DNA from: Carya illinoinensis
Lineage: Eukaryota > Streptophyta > Magnoliopsida > Fagales > Juglandaceae
Direction of reading: 5' to 3'
DNA length: 64,000 bases
Assembly (NCBI RefSeq): GCF_018687715.1
Contig: NC_056759.1
Span: forward strand, 6,239,501 to 6,303,500
Shown piece after piece: positions 38,265 through 50,435 of the stretch. Both the position numbers and the translations under genes were made by a program. Below the pieces are notes generated by a model. That model was not told the DNA's origin and did no database searches. It saw only the letters and a list, made by a program, of their open reading frames with translations. Position 1 is the first letter of the stretch. Every line of letters starts with the position of its first letter.

Positions 38265-38429
38265 AAAAATGCCCCTTTCCTGTTATTTGTTACTTGTGGG
38301 TTTCGATGCTAATTTTTCTTTTTTGAAAGTTTTGCTGCATTTTTCAAGTCCGGCTCACATTTTCTTTAAAAAAAAAAAAACTCATTTCATGGTACTTGTT
38401 GCTTGTGGGTTTTGATGCTAATTTTTTTT

Positions 38430-39030
38430 CTTTTTGACAAGTTAGAGGGATGAAAGAATCCATGACCTTCGCTTAGTTCTCTTCCTCCTTCAACCTCGGT
38501 AGTCGGTCAATTTAACACAAAAACCTAACCCATCTATGCTTGGTTTGATTGGTGAACTGATGATTAGTAATCCGTCATATATCAGTTTGGGTCGGATTGG
38601 GCCACTTGAGCAGCTTAAGGTATCAGGTCATTTGCATAGGCCTAGGCCCTATGACCGACGACTTGAGATCCTAACAAACTCCTAACGGCTAATGAATCTA
38701 GATAACTCTCCATAGATAAGATAACCCTCAAGTAACGAAAGGGAAATTTAAATAATGAGCCCCCAATCTGATTTCGAACGAAGGATGAGGTCGTTATAAG
38801 GCCAATAGGGAGCACCTATTACCACTCTATATATATCCATGATCCATCAACCAACACACTGGGAGCTACGCAAACAATGTTCTTATATTCGACTTTTGAT
38901 ACCAAGTTATTCTCCTAACTTATGTATTGGAGACGTCCCTATGCCTTGGAGCCTCTTCACTCCTTGTTGTAGGTTGCGAGTGACCAGGAGTGCAAACACG
39001 TCAAGAACATCATCGTTCATCGAACTATTG
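38430..39030 (+). mobile_element. Probable LTR fragment of a gypsy-type retrotransposon
   Basis: A segment with CTCTATATATATCC (TATA-like, about 38825), then a TTCTCCTAACTTATGTATTGGAGACG stretch and a GTTGCGAGTGACC end resembles plant gypsy LTRs carrying a leader of this style. No matching second LTR or coding region is seen, so it may be a solo LTR or remnant. The boundaries are approximate. Confidence 0.4.
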
Positions 39031-41555
39031 GTAAAAATAATACATAAACAGTTATTTTATGATTATTTTACAATTTTAATATAAATAAAGGATAATTGTG
39101 TAAAATTAAAATATGCAAATTAATAAAATTTTAACATTTTTTGTGAGGTATAACTATTATGTTGATTAAATGTAAAATATTATAAATGTATCATTATTTG
39201 ATGGGTAAAATAATATTGCATTAGTCTTAATGGTTAGTCGATCATATTTCTTTGGTATTTTCAAGTTATAGCAAACTCAATGCAAAGTCTTTCATTCTAG
39301 TGGTGTTTTTTTTTTTTTTCCTTTTTTTTTGTTAGGCTTTTAACCTCTATTCCTTATGCTAATGTTTATTTTAAAATTCATTAAGCAACTAAACCCACTT
39401 GACACGTGTTTACCTCAATATTGTGCATTATTATTAAATTTTTATGCCTCGTCTATTTTGCATTGCACTCGAATGCGTGTCATATGCAATTCCTTTATTT
39501 ATGATTTAAATCCTTCCACGTAAATTTATTCAATAATTTATGAAATTTTGCCTAAATTTAAATTGGTTCGACTGTGCTTCTGGATAGCCTTTTATTCAAC
39601 ATTTTTTTTTTCAATTCTTTTTCAAAATTTTATAAAAATTTTAATTGAAACTAATTTACTATTATTTATAAATTACCCCACTATTATTTACATATTTTTA
39701 AAATTAAACGATGGCTTAAAAGAACTAGACCCGGACCCGGTTGATTTTGGAATCGGATGCTAGCTTTGCTACGAAAGAAAGTTGTAGTTTCCCAATTCAC
39801 AAAGTGCAAATGTCGCTCTAACAACGGCAACAATAGAGTTGATGCCCGATGTGGATTCCGAGATCACCATCAACCATCGACAGCAGGCCGAAAATTTGGA
39901 ATCTATGTGAAAGAGAGAGAAGGAAGAGGACAGATGGGTCCGAAACCCGAGAAAGATCAACGTTGGACTCTTCCAAGTGCAAACTCTGCGGCCTTTGAGG
40001 GAGGGAGAGAGAAATAGATTATTACAGTGCATCTTTTAGACCCGACTCCGAGAGCTTAACAATGCAGGTAGAATAAAACACAGAAAGAATAAATAAATAA
40101 ATAAATTATCTTACGCCACCTTATTTTATCTTATTTGATTATTATAATTTTTTTAAACTCTTATATAAAAATACAATAAACAATTCAATATTTCAAATTT
40201 TAAAATAAAAAATATATTAAAAATAATACTTTAATAATATTTTATTTTATTTTTACCTCATCTAATTTGTATAACTAAACAAAACCTTAAAAGGAAAAAT
40301 TCTGAATGAAGTCTTACGCCATACATCTTCAGTTAAGGGTTATTTGGAAAAAATATCCGTCCCAAAATTCTTATATCATCATATCTCCTTCTCAAACATC
40401 ACTTAAACATAAATACTTTTAAAGTAAACATTACAACATTTTCAAACTAATTACAACTTTCTTAAACTTTCAAACAAAAAATAAAAATAATTCAACATTT
40501 TCAAATCATCAAACAAAAATAATATTAAAAAATAATATTTTAACTTTATAATATTTTTAATTCAACTTTTACTATCTCATTTTTTAAAAAATAATTCCAT
40601 AACTTAAATTATCTCATTATTATTTATAAATTATTTTATTACTATTTATAAAATTCTCATCTCATTTTACTCCCTAAGCTTGCCTTCCTTGTATTTTTGC
40701 CATTTAACCTTAATATTTAAATGTGTTTAAAGACAAAAATCTCAAATCACAAGGTGGAAGTGTGTTGTAAGTCTTCCTTGTAACTTTTGTTTTGTTATAA
40801 GTAACTTGCACGCACATACATACATATTTATGTGAAAGATTCTAATCGTCATCCTTACGCAACATATAATTTTTTTCCCTTATCAAATATGTAATTTATA
40901 AATAATGAGTAAAAGAACTCAATTAGTTTATAAAGAATATATTAAAAAAACTAAAAATAAATATAGTGTGTCATGTAAAGATAATGAGTAGCAAAACCTC
41001 TCTCTCTCTATATATATATTTCAAAAGTATAAGCTTACAACATATATTTTTGTTTTTATAAGTGAACGTGGAGATCTAAAATAAATTGCGCCTTATATAT
41101 TTTAAATCTCCACGTTTACCTTCCTTTTGCATCTTACCGAATTCATCATTCGCCTAATACACTCTTGACGTCTTGTCGCTTGAATCGAGTTAAAGAAATT
41201 TGCGGGATAGAGCCAGCTAGTTGTGTTGCATTGTATCCTGCAAAATCTTTGGAATCAATAGTATCTCCAACATTTGCCGTAGCCTTTATGCCTTTTCTGA
41301 TGCAGCAAGTTATTTAACCAAGGAAAAAAGGGAATGAAGAAAGAAGAATCGTCCCATAAACTTACACCATAATCCAGGTGACACCAAATAACTACAATCA
41401 TCTAGGGTGGTAGCCAATTCATGATCAATCTCTGAAATTCACTGAGTTCCTACATGTAACAAAGAAACACCCACTTTCTTGCCACCATTTCCCTCAACTA
41501 CCAACAAAGGACTGTAAAATTCTCCTTATTAAACAGACAACTGACCATGGGTATC
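39031..41555. other. AT-rich intergenic DNA with MITE-like copies
   Basis: It contains two AT-rich copies of the ATCTCATC/TTCAACTTT family (about 40095-40290 and 40320-40690), a CATCTTCATAC-type MITE copy (about 40835-40995) and a hairpin at 41062-41119. A short open frame on both strands around 39757-40032 has no recognisable product. The TFIIA-S 3' UTR probably lies at the right end. Confidence 0.55.
41062..41119. repeat. Inverted repeat hairpin
   Basis: Arms of 22 nt, 41062-41083 and 41098-41119 (core AACGTGGAGAT / ATCTCCACGTT), pair with about two mismatches across a 14-nt loop. It lies downstream of the TFIIA-S stop codon. Confidence 0.7.
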
Positions 41556-44500
41556 TCATTGCGTGAGCAGTTTCGAATCACACGCCACAATTTTCACTCG
41601 GCCAATATTCTCCTGGCATTCCTCATTCTTAAACAAAGCATCCTGCAATATGAAGGTCCAAACATTGTCGCAAAATCTGTAGGTGTGCAGATGTCCCTGT
41701 AGTGGATATAAGGAAACAACAATGAGACTTGTTTTACACATCCACTAAGGAAAAAAATGAAAGAAGGTTCACTATACTCAGATTGATGGTCTCCTGCCAG
41801 CTGAAGAAGCAAATACAACACATGCATACGAAAAATTAATGGATCTGTGAGGTAGCATGGAGTGATTACTGATTCAAGTAGTTGAATGAAATGAAAACTT
41901 GAGAAGAAACCAATAAGCGAGTGCCGTTTAATATTAAAACGATCCATAACAGATTAACCAGTCTTACTTCAACATGACACCAGAAATTTTTAAAACTTAC
42001 AATACCCATATCATAAGATGCATTTCATAAAGTAGCATGCTTAGCATTTCAAATACTAGTCTCACAATTCCAAGCAGTGGGTGGGCCGCCAACCACCATA
42101 TTAGCGTTGACTCGATACAGCAGTTAAGGTAACAACTGTGTTCTATTCCAACATTCAGATAATCACTTTCATATTTAGCACAACAGGACAGATCAGATTC
42201 CTCTACTGTTAGGAACAACTCTTTAAGAGGTTTACACTTCAACAACTGTGTAATAATTTAATTATAAAAAAACCGTGTAATAGAAACCTCAAAGAAAATA
42301 CACAAAGAAGCCATTAACTTTTAGCTAGTTTTGTTTTCAGATGCTATACCAAACCTATAGAAGAGATTTATAGATATTAATGAAACTATAATGAGATTTT
42401 GTAATAGATTAAGAAATTTAATTGCATCATGCCATCAACTCCTTTTTTATTAAATAGAACAACTACATCACATGGATGCATCTAGAATGGATTCTAATAA
42501 GTACCAAATCCCACCAGACTACCGCTACTTCTTCAGATAATGTATATTAGATAGTCAGTAGATGCATGTTCTAGTCCAAAAAACCTATCAGATACTTCTT
42601 ACTAGACCCTCCCACAGGGTACACTCAAGCGTTAGAGTACTACAATTTAAGCCTGAAATATGAACACATTTCTATTTAAAATTCAGAATATGGGTTTACG
42701 AGGGACGAGAACTTCAATCATGGGATAGAGAATGGGTCCTAACTCTATTACTTTAGGGATGAACGGATGAGCAAATTATTTCAATTGACAACTACAAAAA
42801 CAAAACTTAACCACCATTTTCCGATATCATTGCCCAGGTGAAAGAAATGGAAGCAAAGCAATGTGAATACAGAAGCGCTTCGGAACAGCCAACCTGTTTA
42901 TAGGAGATAAACAGCCCGCTAATAACCATCAGACACGTAAGAAAGTAGGGATATTGCACAACAAACAAACACACAGTTGATTAAAACTGAAAAGAGAAAA
43001 AGACGTCCCCACCATCTACCCTCGAACCCGTACCCCTTTGGGCCTTCCCCATCGAAACCCCTTCCCTTTTCCCACTTCACAGCTCCATGAACGATGGCAT
43101 AGAAAGGTGTGGTTGCCAAGAAAAATGAGAAATGCAAATTGCATTCTTCTGAATATTCAATACGCACGGTTGTCATTGGCTTTTGGAAGCTTCTAGTCTT
43201 GGCTTGATTTTGGGTGCTGAGAAAAACGAGTAACAAAGTAGTGCTTGTAAAGTGCTTTGTTTGCTCATCTCATAAACAATGACAATCCTCCAAGATTGTA
43301 ATTTTGACCGTCTCCCATTTCTTTTCGTATTTCTCAACTACCAAACAGAAAATAAATATTTAAATATTTTCATTTACAGTGGTTATTGATTACTGTTGAA
43401 GCATAGCGCTTTGAGGCATGCACAGATCTTGTTGAGACTGAGGTGGTATTTTAATCCATTGTTCACATTTGGGCAAAGAGAAGTGGGTGCCTATGGAATT
43501 AGAAGGAGAAACTGGGGTGAGCATCCTAAGAACTTAAGAGTTAGCTTGCAATTTGCCCATTGTTTAGCTTATCTCACTTTGGTTTGGATGAGGAAGAGGA
43601 CACCGGAGGCCTGTGAGTTTTTCTTTGGGGGTCGATCTCCATCAGTGGCAGCTGGAGGCCTCGAGCTCCATCCTACACCTGGCTTGAGGGGTTGAGTTGT
43701 CGTCGGGGATGAGTGTGGGGTCGAGATCTCAGTTACAAGTTGGGATGGAGTGAAAGATGAATACTGTGATGGAGGCACGGGAGGGTTGGGTTGTGATGAG
43801 TTAATCAGGTATAGGCAAGTCTACAATATGAAAAATAGAAAGCCGACGTGGAGGCCCATGCTATTGGGGGGCTGTTTATTGAATAACAACAGCTCGACCG
43901 GCTTCCAGGTTTTCTCATGTGCATAATATAGATACCATATAAGACCAGCATGAATAACGGCAAACAAGCGAAAAAAATAAAAAGCATGAACAACGGCATT
44001 TTTCCACTATAAAAATAGCAAAGAGCCTTGAAAGGCTACGACTGCAAAATGCTAATCAGGTGGAAATTTAGCGTCTTTCCCCGGTGTGTGTGTTGCAGTA
44101 AGTTCAACGCATAAACAATTATAAGCACCAAACCACGCATTAACTAGACGAACATCCAAAGCAGACACTGGTTTTAGTGTAATAAAAGAAGAATAGGAAC
44201 CGAACAAAAAACACCAATAAAAAAATTAACTATAAAAAAGTAAGAAACAAAAAACCTGTTGGTCGCCTTTACAATTGACAAACCCAAAGTCGACAATAAT
44301 ATTAACTTCATTTGAAAAAAATAATAATCTGAGAGGGAGAAAAGCCCACCTTAATACTGACTTTGCTTTTCACTTGAGTTTCCAAAGCTTCAGTCATAGA
44401 CTAAAATGATAATACGTTAAAAAAAGGGTCGATAAAGATTAAACGCCTCTCCCAAACACTAAATCCAAATTCGAGACGGTTAGCAAAGAGAACCCAGGCC

Positions 44501-44638
44501 TAGCTGTACCTTGTCGAACTGGACAAGAACTTGTATGGCCAGGTTTGGATTGAGAGCACCACTCTGGACCATCTCGTCCAAAGTCTCGGTCAGGCACATC
44601 CCGATCGTCGACCTCCGGTACAGTTCGAACGTAGCCAT
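41556..44638 (-). CDS. TFIIA-S: Transcription initiation factor IIA small (gamma) subunit
   Basis: Three coding exons on minus (44638-44510, 44400-44350, 41696-41556) give exactly 106 residues, the usual length in plants. The N-terminus MATFELYRRSTIGMCLTETL is the helical-bundle domain. SMTEALETQVKSKVSIK and GHLHTYRFCDNVWTFILQDA form the beta-barrel part, and the protein ends in KIVACDSKLLTQ. With the large TFIIA subunit it stabilises TBP on the TATA box in the RNA polymerase II preinitiation complex. Intron 2 is long (2.65 kb) and AT-rich. A 5' UTR intron is likely: a GTTTTCTCC donor near 44762 and a GTGTGCAG acceptor just before TGACGGAGAATGG. All exon junctions keep phase, and no defect is visible. 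Confidence 0.97.
41697..44349 (-). other. Intron 2 of TFIIA-S
   Basis: A 2.65-kb intron. It contains small open frames (for example 42919-43236 on minus and 43396-43695 on plus) that match no family I know and have no splice or start context. I see no transposon termini in it. Confidence 0.6.
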
Positions 44639-44989
44639 TCTCCGTCACTGCACACGATCTGAACAGTCACACACTTCAAAAATTGAGAATTTAAATACAT
44701 ACAGAAATCGAAGCATTTTGAATCGAAAAAAGAAAACACGACTATGAATAATGGAGAAAACCTAGCCGACTGTAGAGGTCAAAAGAGAGAGAGATTAGCA
44801 ATCAAAGAAATGATAAAACGTAACAAATGGGAAAATTGATGGAGGAATCGAAGGTTACGAGAGGATCGGATGACGAGGATTTGGAGGAGCTTTTCGTCTG
44901 AAGCTCTCTCTCGTTAAACGTTTGCTCCCGCAGGAATTTGGTGGGAGTGATTTGGGGCGTTTTATACCCTAGCTTTTGTAGCTTGGGGG

Positions 44990-44997
44990 TATATATA
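44990..44997 (-). promoter_or_regulatory. TATA box of TFIIA-S
   Basis: On the minus strand the sequence reads GGCTATATATACCCCC. It lies about 350 bp upstream of the start codon, which leaves room for the predicted intron-bearing 5' UTR. A second, weaker GGGTATAAAACG lies at about 44956-44967. The hAT element starts only about 57 bp farther upstream. Confidence 0.6.
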
Positions 44998-45266
44998 GCC
45001 GCGAGAGATCTGGAAAAACGAAATGACGAACATACCCACAAAATTTATTCTAAGTAGGACTGTTCATACGGGCCGGATCCGGAACCCGGATAACCGGGAT
45101 TCTGGTTATGGGTTTCGGCCCGGATTTTATCCGGGTTGGAACCCGCATTGGACAGACCGGATTTATTCGGTCCGGACCCGGGTTTCAAACCCGGGTTCCG
45201 TATTAGTAACCCGGTGTAACCGGGTTTGTATAAATTGGAAAGAAAAAAAACCTAACCCGTCTTCTC

Positions 45267-45269
<3 letters not shown>

Positions 45270-45336
<67 letters not shown>
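45270..45336 (+). repeat. (CT)n microsatellite inside the hAT element
   Basis: More than 30 consecutive CT units, followed by an imperfect CTCTCTCT segment near 45353-45363. Confidence 0.95.
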
Positions 45337-45340
<4 letters not shown>

Positions 45341-45954
45341 CGAAACCCACCCCTCTCTCTCTCGTTCATCTGTGTGAAGTGTTCTATCTCACACCGAAAC
45401 CCAGGTCCCTCGGTTCCTCTGCAGTTTGATTGTTTCCGAGTTTGTGGGTTTCGTCTCAGTTGATGATGGCTTAAGCGCGAGGGTTTCGTCTCAGTTGATG
45501 ATGGGTTTCGTCTCATATTTTGAACACCTCAGCCACCACAAGTGCAAAAGGGGGTTACCGAACCTATGCTTGATTTTTTTTTTTTAATCTTTTTTTTGTT
45601 TACTTCAAGTGTTGTTCAATCTCTACCTCTAAATGGAGCTTTTGGGATTTGTTTGTTTTGTTCTCCGTTTTGTTTTGGTTTAGAACCTGTCAGATGGGGT
45701 TTTTATGGGTGTGCTAATTTTGTTCTGTTTTGTGTAGATCTGGTGAACTGGGTCTCTTTTTTGTGTACATTTTGGTGCCATATTTTGATAAGGAGAAAAT
45801 GTTTGCTTGAAATTAGTTTTGTCTCGAATTGATTTCTGGTGTTATATATGGTTTAGTGAATTTTGTTCTGATTGACCTTTACAACACTGCACAGTAGTCT
45901 CAAACAATAACATGCACCATCCCCAACTACCGTATTTACAAAAACATGATTGTT

Positions 45955-46440
45955 TGAACAAGAATTTGAGAGGAGCTGATTTGCAGGAACCCTCGAGTCC
46001 TCGACATCTTTCATTCAGAACAAGGACCAAAGTCAGTGATAAAACAGGGTGGACTCATAATTTTCTATATCCTAGCGATGGTAGTAGAGGTTTTTGGTGG
46101 TGTGAAATCCAACAGCCTTACAGTTATCACAGATGCAGCCCACTTGCTCTCTGATGTTGGAGGGTTCTCTTTTTACTGTATGGACTTCAAGTTTGGTGGC
46201 AACATCACAGTGCAATATTCATCTCGAGATTTTTGGTGCACTACTATCAGCTAGCGTAGCTCATATGGCTGATCTCTAGGATTTTTAATTTATGAAGTCA
46301 TTGACAGAATACTTTACAAAAATGTAAAGATGAATAGAACACCCATGTTTACAATTGCAGTATTAGGATTTATTATCTTCTGTCTGATGTTTGCAGGGCT
46401 TGGTTACAATCACTACCACCAAAAAATTATGCTTTTAAAG
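45955..46440 (+). pseudogene. Captured fragment of a cation-efflux (MTP1/ZAT-type) gene
   Basis: The frame at 46036-46254 reads FYILAMVVEVFGGVKSNSL followed by TDAAHLLSDVGGF. This matches transmembrane helices 1-2 of plant vacuolar zinc transporters, including the HD/DD metal-site motif TDAAHLLSD. Further matches lie in other frames: an EIFGALLS-like piece near 46225, IYEVIDRIL near 46290 and a helix ending GLGYNHYHQ near 46400. Frameshifts and stops show it is not functional as a transporter. The upstream stretch 45600-45870 may be the captured gene's 5' UTR or its intron. Confidence 0.75.
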
Positions 46441-46632
46441 CCTAAAAAAAAACGGGTTCAATCCGGAACCAAGAATCCGGGTTTTACCAAACCCGGGTTC
46501 ATCCGGGTTCCGGCCCAAATCTGACCCGGATTAACCCGGTCCGGGTTCCGGCCCGGATTTCAAATCCGGGTTCCGGTTTGGGTATACCCGGGTTCCCGGG
46601 TCGGAACCCGGATGAACAACCCTAATTCTAAG

Positions 46633-47732
46633 GCCTAAAATCTTGTGATTAATAATAAAATATTTTGAGTTATTATTTTTATGTAATCTTTAAAAGTAAG
46701 AAAACAAATTTTAATCAAATATTTATAAATTAAAAGAGGATTATAAAATCTTTTTAAATTAATTTTGTAGAGCGAATCGGTATGAAAGAAAACGAAATAA
46801 GATGGTTCTAAAAAAAATAAATTATTTTTTATATTTTATTTGAAAATTTAAAAAAATTAAAATGATTAGATAATTATTAAATAAAAAATTTAAAAAGTTA
46901 AAAATTAAAAATATTTGTATTTAAATAATATTTAGATATTGAGATAAGATATACGAGAAGAAATAATTTAAAAGGTTTATAAAACTAAACCATGTCTTAA
47001 TGATACAATCGGCCCAAAATTGTCTATAAATCTTTTACATCCACGCTGTTTCACGAGAGTTATAATTAATTAGGGCTCGTTTTGATGTTAAGATGATAAA
47101 AATTTTTATGAATAGTAATAAAATAATTTGTAAATAGTAATAAAATAGTTTAAGTTAAAATATTTTATAGAGTTTTAAAAAATTAGAGATAAAATATAAT
47201 TTTTTCATATAATTTTTACTTTAAAAATTGAAAATGTTGAATTATTTTTTATATTTTATTTTGAAGTTTAAAAAAATTATAATAATTAGATAAAAAAATA
47301 AAGATTTATCTTGGAATGAATGCTATTTTAGTATTTAGTATTTAGTTTTTATTTTAATATTTAATCTATAAAAAAATTTTAAAGTGCGATACGTCAGCTA
47401 ATATGACTGAATTTACGAACAGTGATATTGTTTTAAATTAAAAAAAAAATTAGTCCAATTCAAAACAAATAAAGAACAGTGATATTGTCTGATTAGGGTG
47501 GTTGGTCCAGCCCGAACCACTGGGCTAGATCCGCTAGATTCTTTCCAGCGAGGCCCACCGATTTTTATTCCACTGGCTCGAGAACGAATACGTGGGTCGG
47601 GTCTAAAGCTGACACGTAGAGGAAGAAGCTGCACGTACGTGTAGCCCTTGAGAAAGAAGGCAGTCAATACACGGTTTTAATTAGCTCTTCACCCCAATCC
47701 GTCACAGATTCGTTAGGGAGAAAGCGAGAGCG
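46633..47732. other. AT-rich intergenic DNA
   Basis: It includes AT-rich copies of the same MITE-like family seen elsewhere (about 46770-46995 and 47070-47300) and the putative promoter of the 94-aa gene (47400-47732). No gene is visible. Confidence 0.5.
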
Positions 47733-48365
47733 ATGGAAGAGATCAGGTCTTCGCCACCGCCGGCGGCAGCCTCGGATAAGAGAAAACCACAATCGTCAGC
47801 AGCAATGTCAATAGTGAAGAAGGACTGCTTGTGGTTCGCAACTTCGATGCAAGAGGGTTTTAGATATGTCAAAGCCTCCTTCACAGGCCTGGTACTCATT
47901 TCGCTCTCCCCCTCTTAATTGTTTCTTCTGCTGATCTGCTCCCTTACCAGTTTCCTACATGTTTACCCACACGCATGATGGTATTCTCAATAGTTTGAAG
48001 TTGTGATCATGATAGGCAGGGAAAATTGATTCACACGAATATTAATTTCGATCGGCAACAATAATATTTGCAAAGACCTTATAATTATACCCAAAGTACA
48101 AAAGCAGCAAAAAAAAAAAAAAAAACAAAGATTTCAGATAATTAAGAGCTGCTGGATGTATACTTATACGTACGTGTGTGGGTGTGTTGTGGGTCTATCC
48201 GTTGTTTTGAATCTTTTGATATGTGAAAATGGGAAAAAGGCGAAGAAGATGACGGCAAGGAACGAGAGAGAAGCGAGCGAAGCAGACCTAAAGGCTGCCA
48301 AGATGCAGGTCGAAGCTACTGATGCTGCCGAGGAAACAAAGAAGAGGCTTGAAAAAACTATGTAA
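47733..48365 (+). CDS. Small uncharacterised plant protein, 94 aa
   Basis: Two exons, 47733-47891 and 48240-48365, join in phase 0 to 94 residues. The N-terminal third is low-complexity (SSPPPAAASDKRKPQ). A conserved-looking segment MSIVKKDCLWFATSMQEGFR follows, then an Ala/Lys/Glu-rich helix (ARNEREASEADLKAAKMQVE) likely to form a coiled coil. I recall similar short plant proteins of unknown function, but I cannot name a role. No signal peptide or obvious membrane helix is seen. The acceptor before GCGAAGAAG lacks a strong pyrimidine tract, so exon 2 could begin slightly elsewhere. The gene converges with the lyase gene, about 470 bp from its stop. Confidence 0.75.
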
Positions 48366-48837
48366 TTAATGTATTGTGCATAACTCTATTTTGTATCCAA
48401 ATGCTAAGTTAAATGTACTTTTTGAAGGCTTAATACTCTTGTTCATATGAAATGTATAGCCACCGACGGAGGCCATACATATATATATATATGCATGTGT
48501 GCAAATGTTAATTTACCTATTGACTTTTGTTACGTATAAGTAAAGTTGCATACTAATTCAAATTTTTTTATATTCAAAATTTAAATTAGTACTATTTTCA
48601 ATTAAATTTACTTTTTAACCAATCATATACGGTTGTATCTGCAACTAGATTTTTCTAATTTTTATAAATAAATTTACAAACTGACGTAGTTTAATGTGAT
48701 ACTTCATACTATAAAGCACTCACTCGAATATTAAAGATGTGCATCCATATAACGTACACGCCAATAAACGACTGATACAAATCCAGGTTCTTTAACTTGT
48801 TGGAATACTAATACTATTTAAGATCATGAATAGCTAG
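48366..48837. other. Short convergent intergenic region
   Basis: It holds the 3' UTRs of the 94-aa gene and the rhamnogalacturonan lyase. A short TA repeat lies near 48479-48492. Nothing else is recognised. Confidence 0.6.
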
Positions 48838-50396
48838 CTAGGAAGGTGGGCCTTCAAAACGAATGTAGTCATACATAATCCCTTGAAGAGGGCCGGTGAC
48901 CGATGTTTGTGTAAGGAAAATGGTATTGTCCCCAATCAGGAGCAAAGCTCCTGGTACTTCAACGTTGTACAGCCTATACAGTCCATGGATTCCATGCCTG
49001 GCAATTGTGTTGTCATGCCCAATTACTCCAGTTGTAAACGTGGGAGGATTTGCTTCAGGAGGATCGTTTACCCGAACCTTTTTCAAGGGAAATGGAAAAT
49101 AAAATTAAGGCATAACATATTGGATTATTTAATGAATAAATCAATCAATTATGCATGTATATGCTCATCATGATTAACGCTGCTTAAGGTCCAAACCTGT
49201 AATTCAGAGTCATTCACTGTTGCAAGTGCTAATCGCAGTTTATAGACTCCAATTGTATCTACTCGGTGAAGTTGGAACTTGATTTGCCATGTGGTTCCTT
49301 GATATGTGTCATCATCTACTTTCCTAACATACTCCAACAAAAATTGACAAATGATAATTTGCAGTTCTAAAGTGTGTAAGTGTCGCACACTCCTTTTTAA
49401 AAAAATAGATAAGTATGAGATCAATTCACATTAAAAAAAATGGATAAGTATGAGACCTTACACCGCTTTAATCAAATTTAGCCTGTAGTGTATATTACCC
49501 GACCATACGTGCGGGGGGTGGGGTTTTCACACCCTCCCCCACATCCCGGGGGCGGGGTGCGAGGCAGAATTTTCATTCCGCCTCGCCTCATGTTCATTTA
49601 AAATGTGGATTACATTTTACTAAGTTTAAAAGTTATTTCTAGGTCCAAAAGTGATTAAAAATATATTTTTAGATCTAAATTGTAAATTTAAATTTGTAAA
49701 TATGACTATAATTTAAAAATTATGATATTTTTAAATTTGCTAGTGCATATTTTGTTTAAGTTGTAGTATAGTAGTTTTTAAACTATATAGTTTTTAAATT
49801 TTCTAGTGCATATTTTGTGAATAAGTCTAACAAATTGTAATATACTTATTTATATATACATAATTTGTAAAAATATAAATATATATATATATTTATATAT
49901 ATAAATATTTATTTTTTTATATATAATATATATAAGGTGGGGTGGGGAGGAGTGCGAGATGCGGGGCCTCGCTGCCCACCACCAGTGTATACATGTGAAG
50001 AACTGTTCGTACCTGGTAACCTGAGCAAAAAACCAGTCTTTTCTATAATCATTAACGCCCACTCTGTAAACCAAATCTCCATTTGGATATAGATCTGCAT
50101 ATCTTTCCCACAATCCATATTGTCTAAACCTGTAAAAATGATGAAATATTTTAGTATGAAAAATAATATATATTTTTTCTAAAATGAAAGACAAGTATAT
50201 ATAAGAAAACGAAAAATAGCTGTATATATATAATATACCTGTCGGGATGATTCACATAAAGCTTATTGATATACTTTGGATTAGGATCGGGGATGTAGAA
50301 TTCAGCAGCAGAGCAATTTGGAATCCCTATTTCCCACATTGTAGGACCATCTCTTGGTGGCTTAAATATTAGGTCTCCCAAGTTAATATCACAACC

Positions 50397-50435
<39 letters not shown>

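Larger units (their letters stand above)
45055..46624. mobile_element. Non-autonomous hAT-type transposon carrying a captured gene fragment
   Basis: ATTCTAAG stands at 45047-45054 and again at 46625-46632, an exact 8-bp target duplication as expected for hAT elements. The ends are inverted: TAGGACTGTTCATACG at the left and CGGATGAACAACCCTA at the right (about 13 of 16 pairs match). Both subterminal regions are dense in ACCCGG/CCGGGTT motifs. A long CT microsatellite lies at about 45270-45336. The centre holds a broken MTP metal-transporter sequence. No transposase is present. Confidence 0.9.

Noticed and set aside
39757..40032. Overlapping open frames on both strands
   Set aside because: No family resemblance, no promoter or splice context, and about equal coding appearance on each strand.
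42919..43236. Open frame of 105 codons in TFIIA-S intron 2
   Set aside because: No homology recognised and no splice or start context. It is probably chance.
43396..43695. Open frame of 99 codons in TFIIA-S intron 2 on +
   Set aside because: No recognisable protein and it ends without gene-like context.
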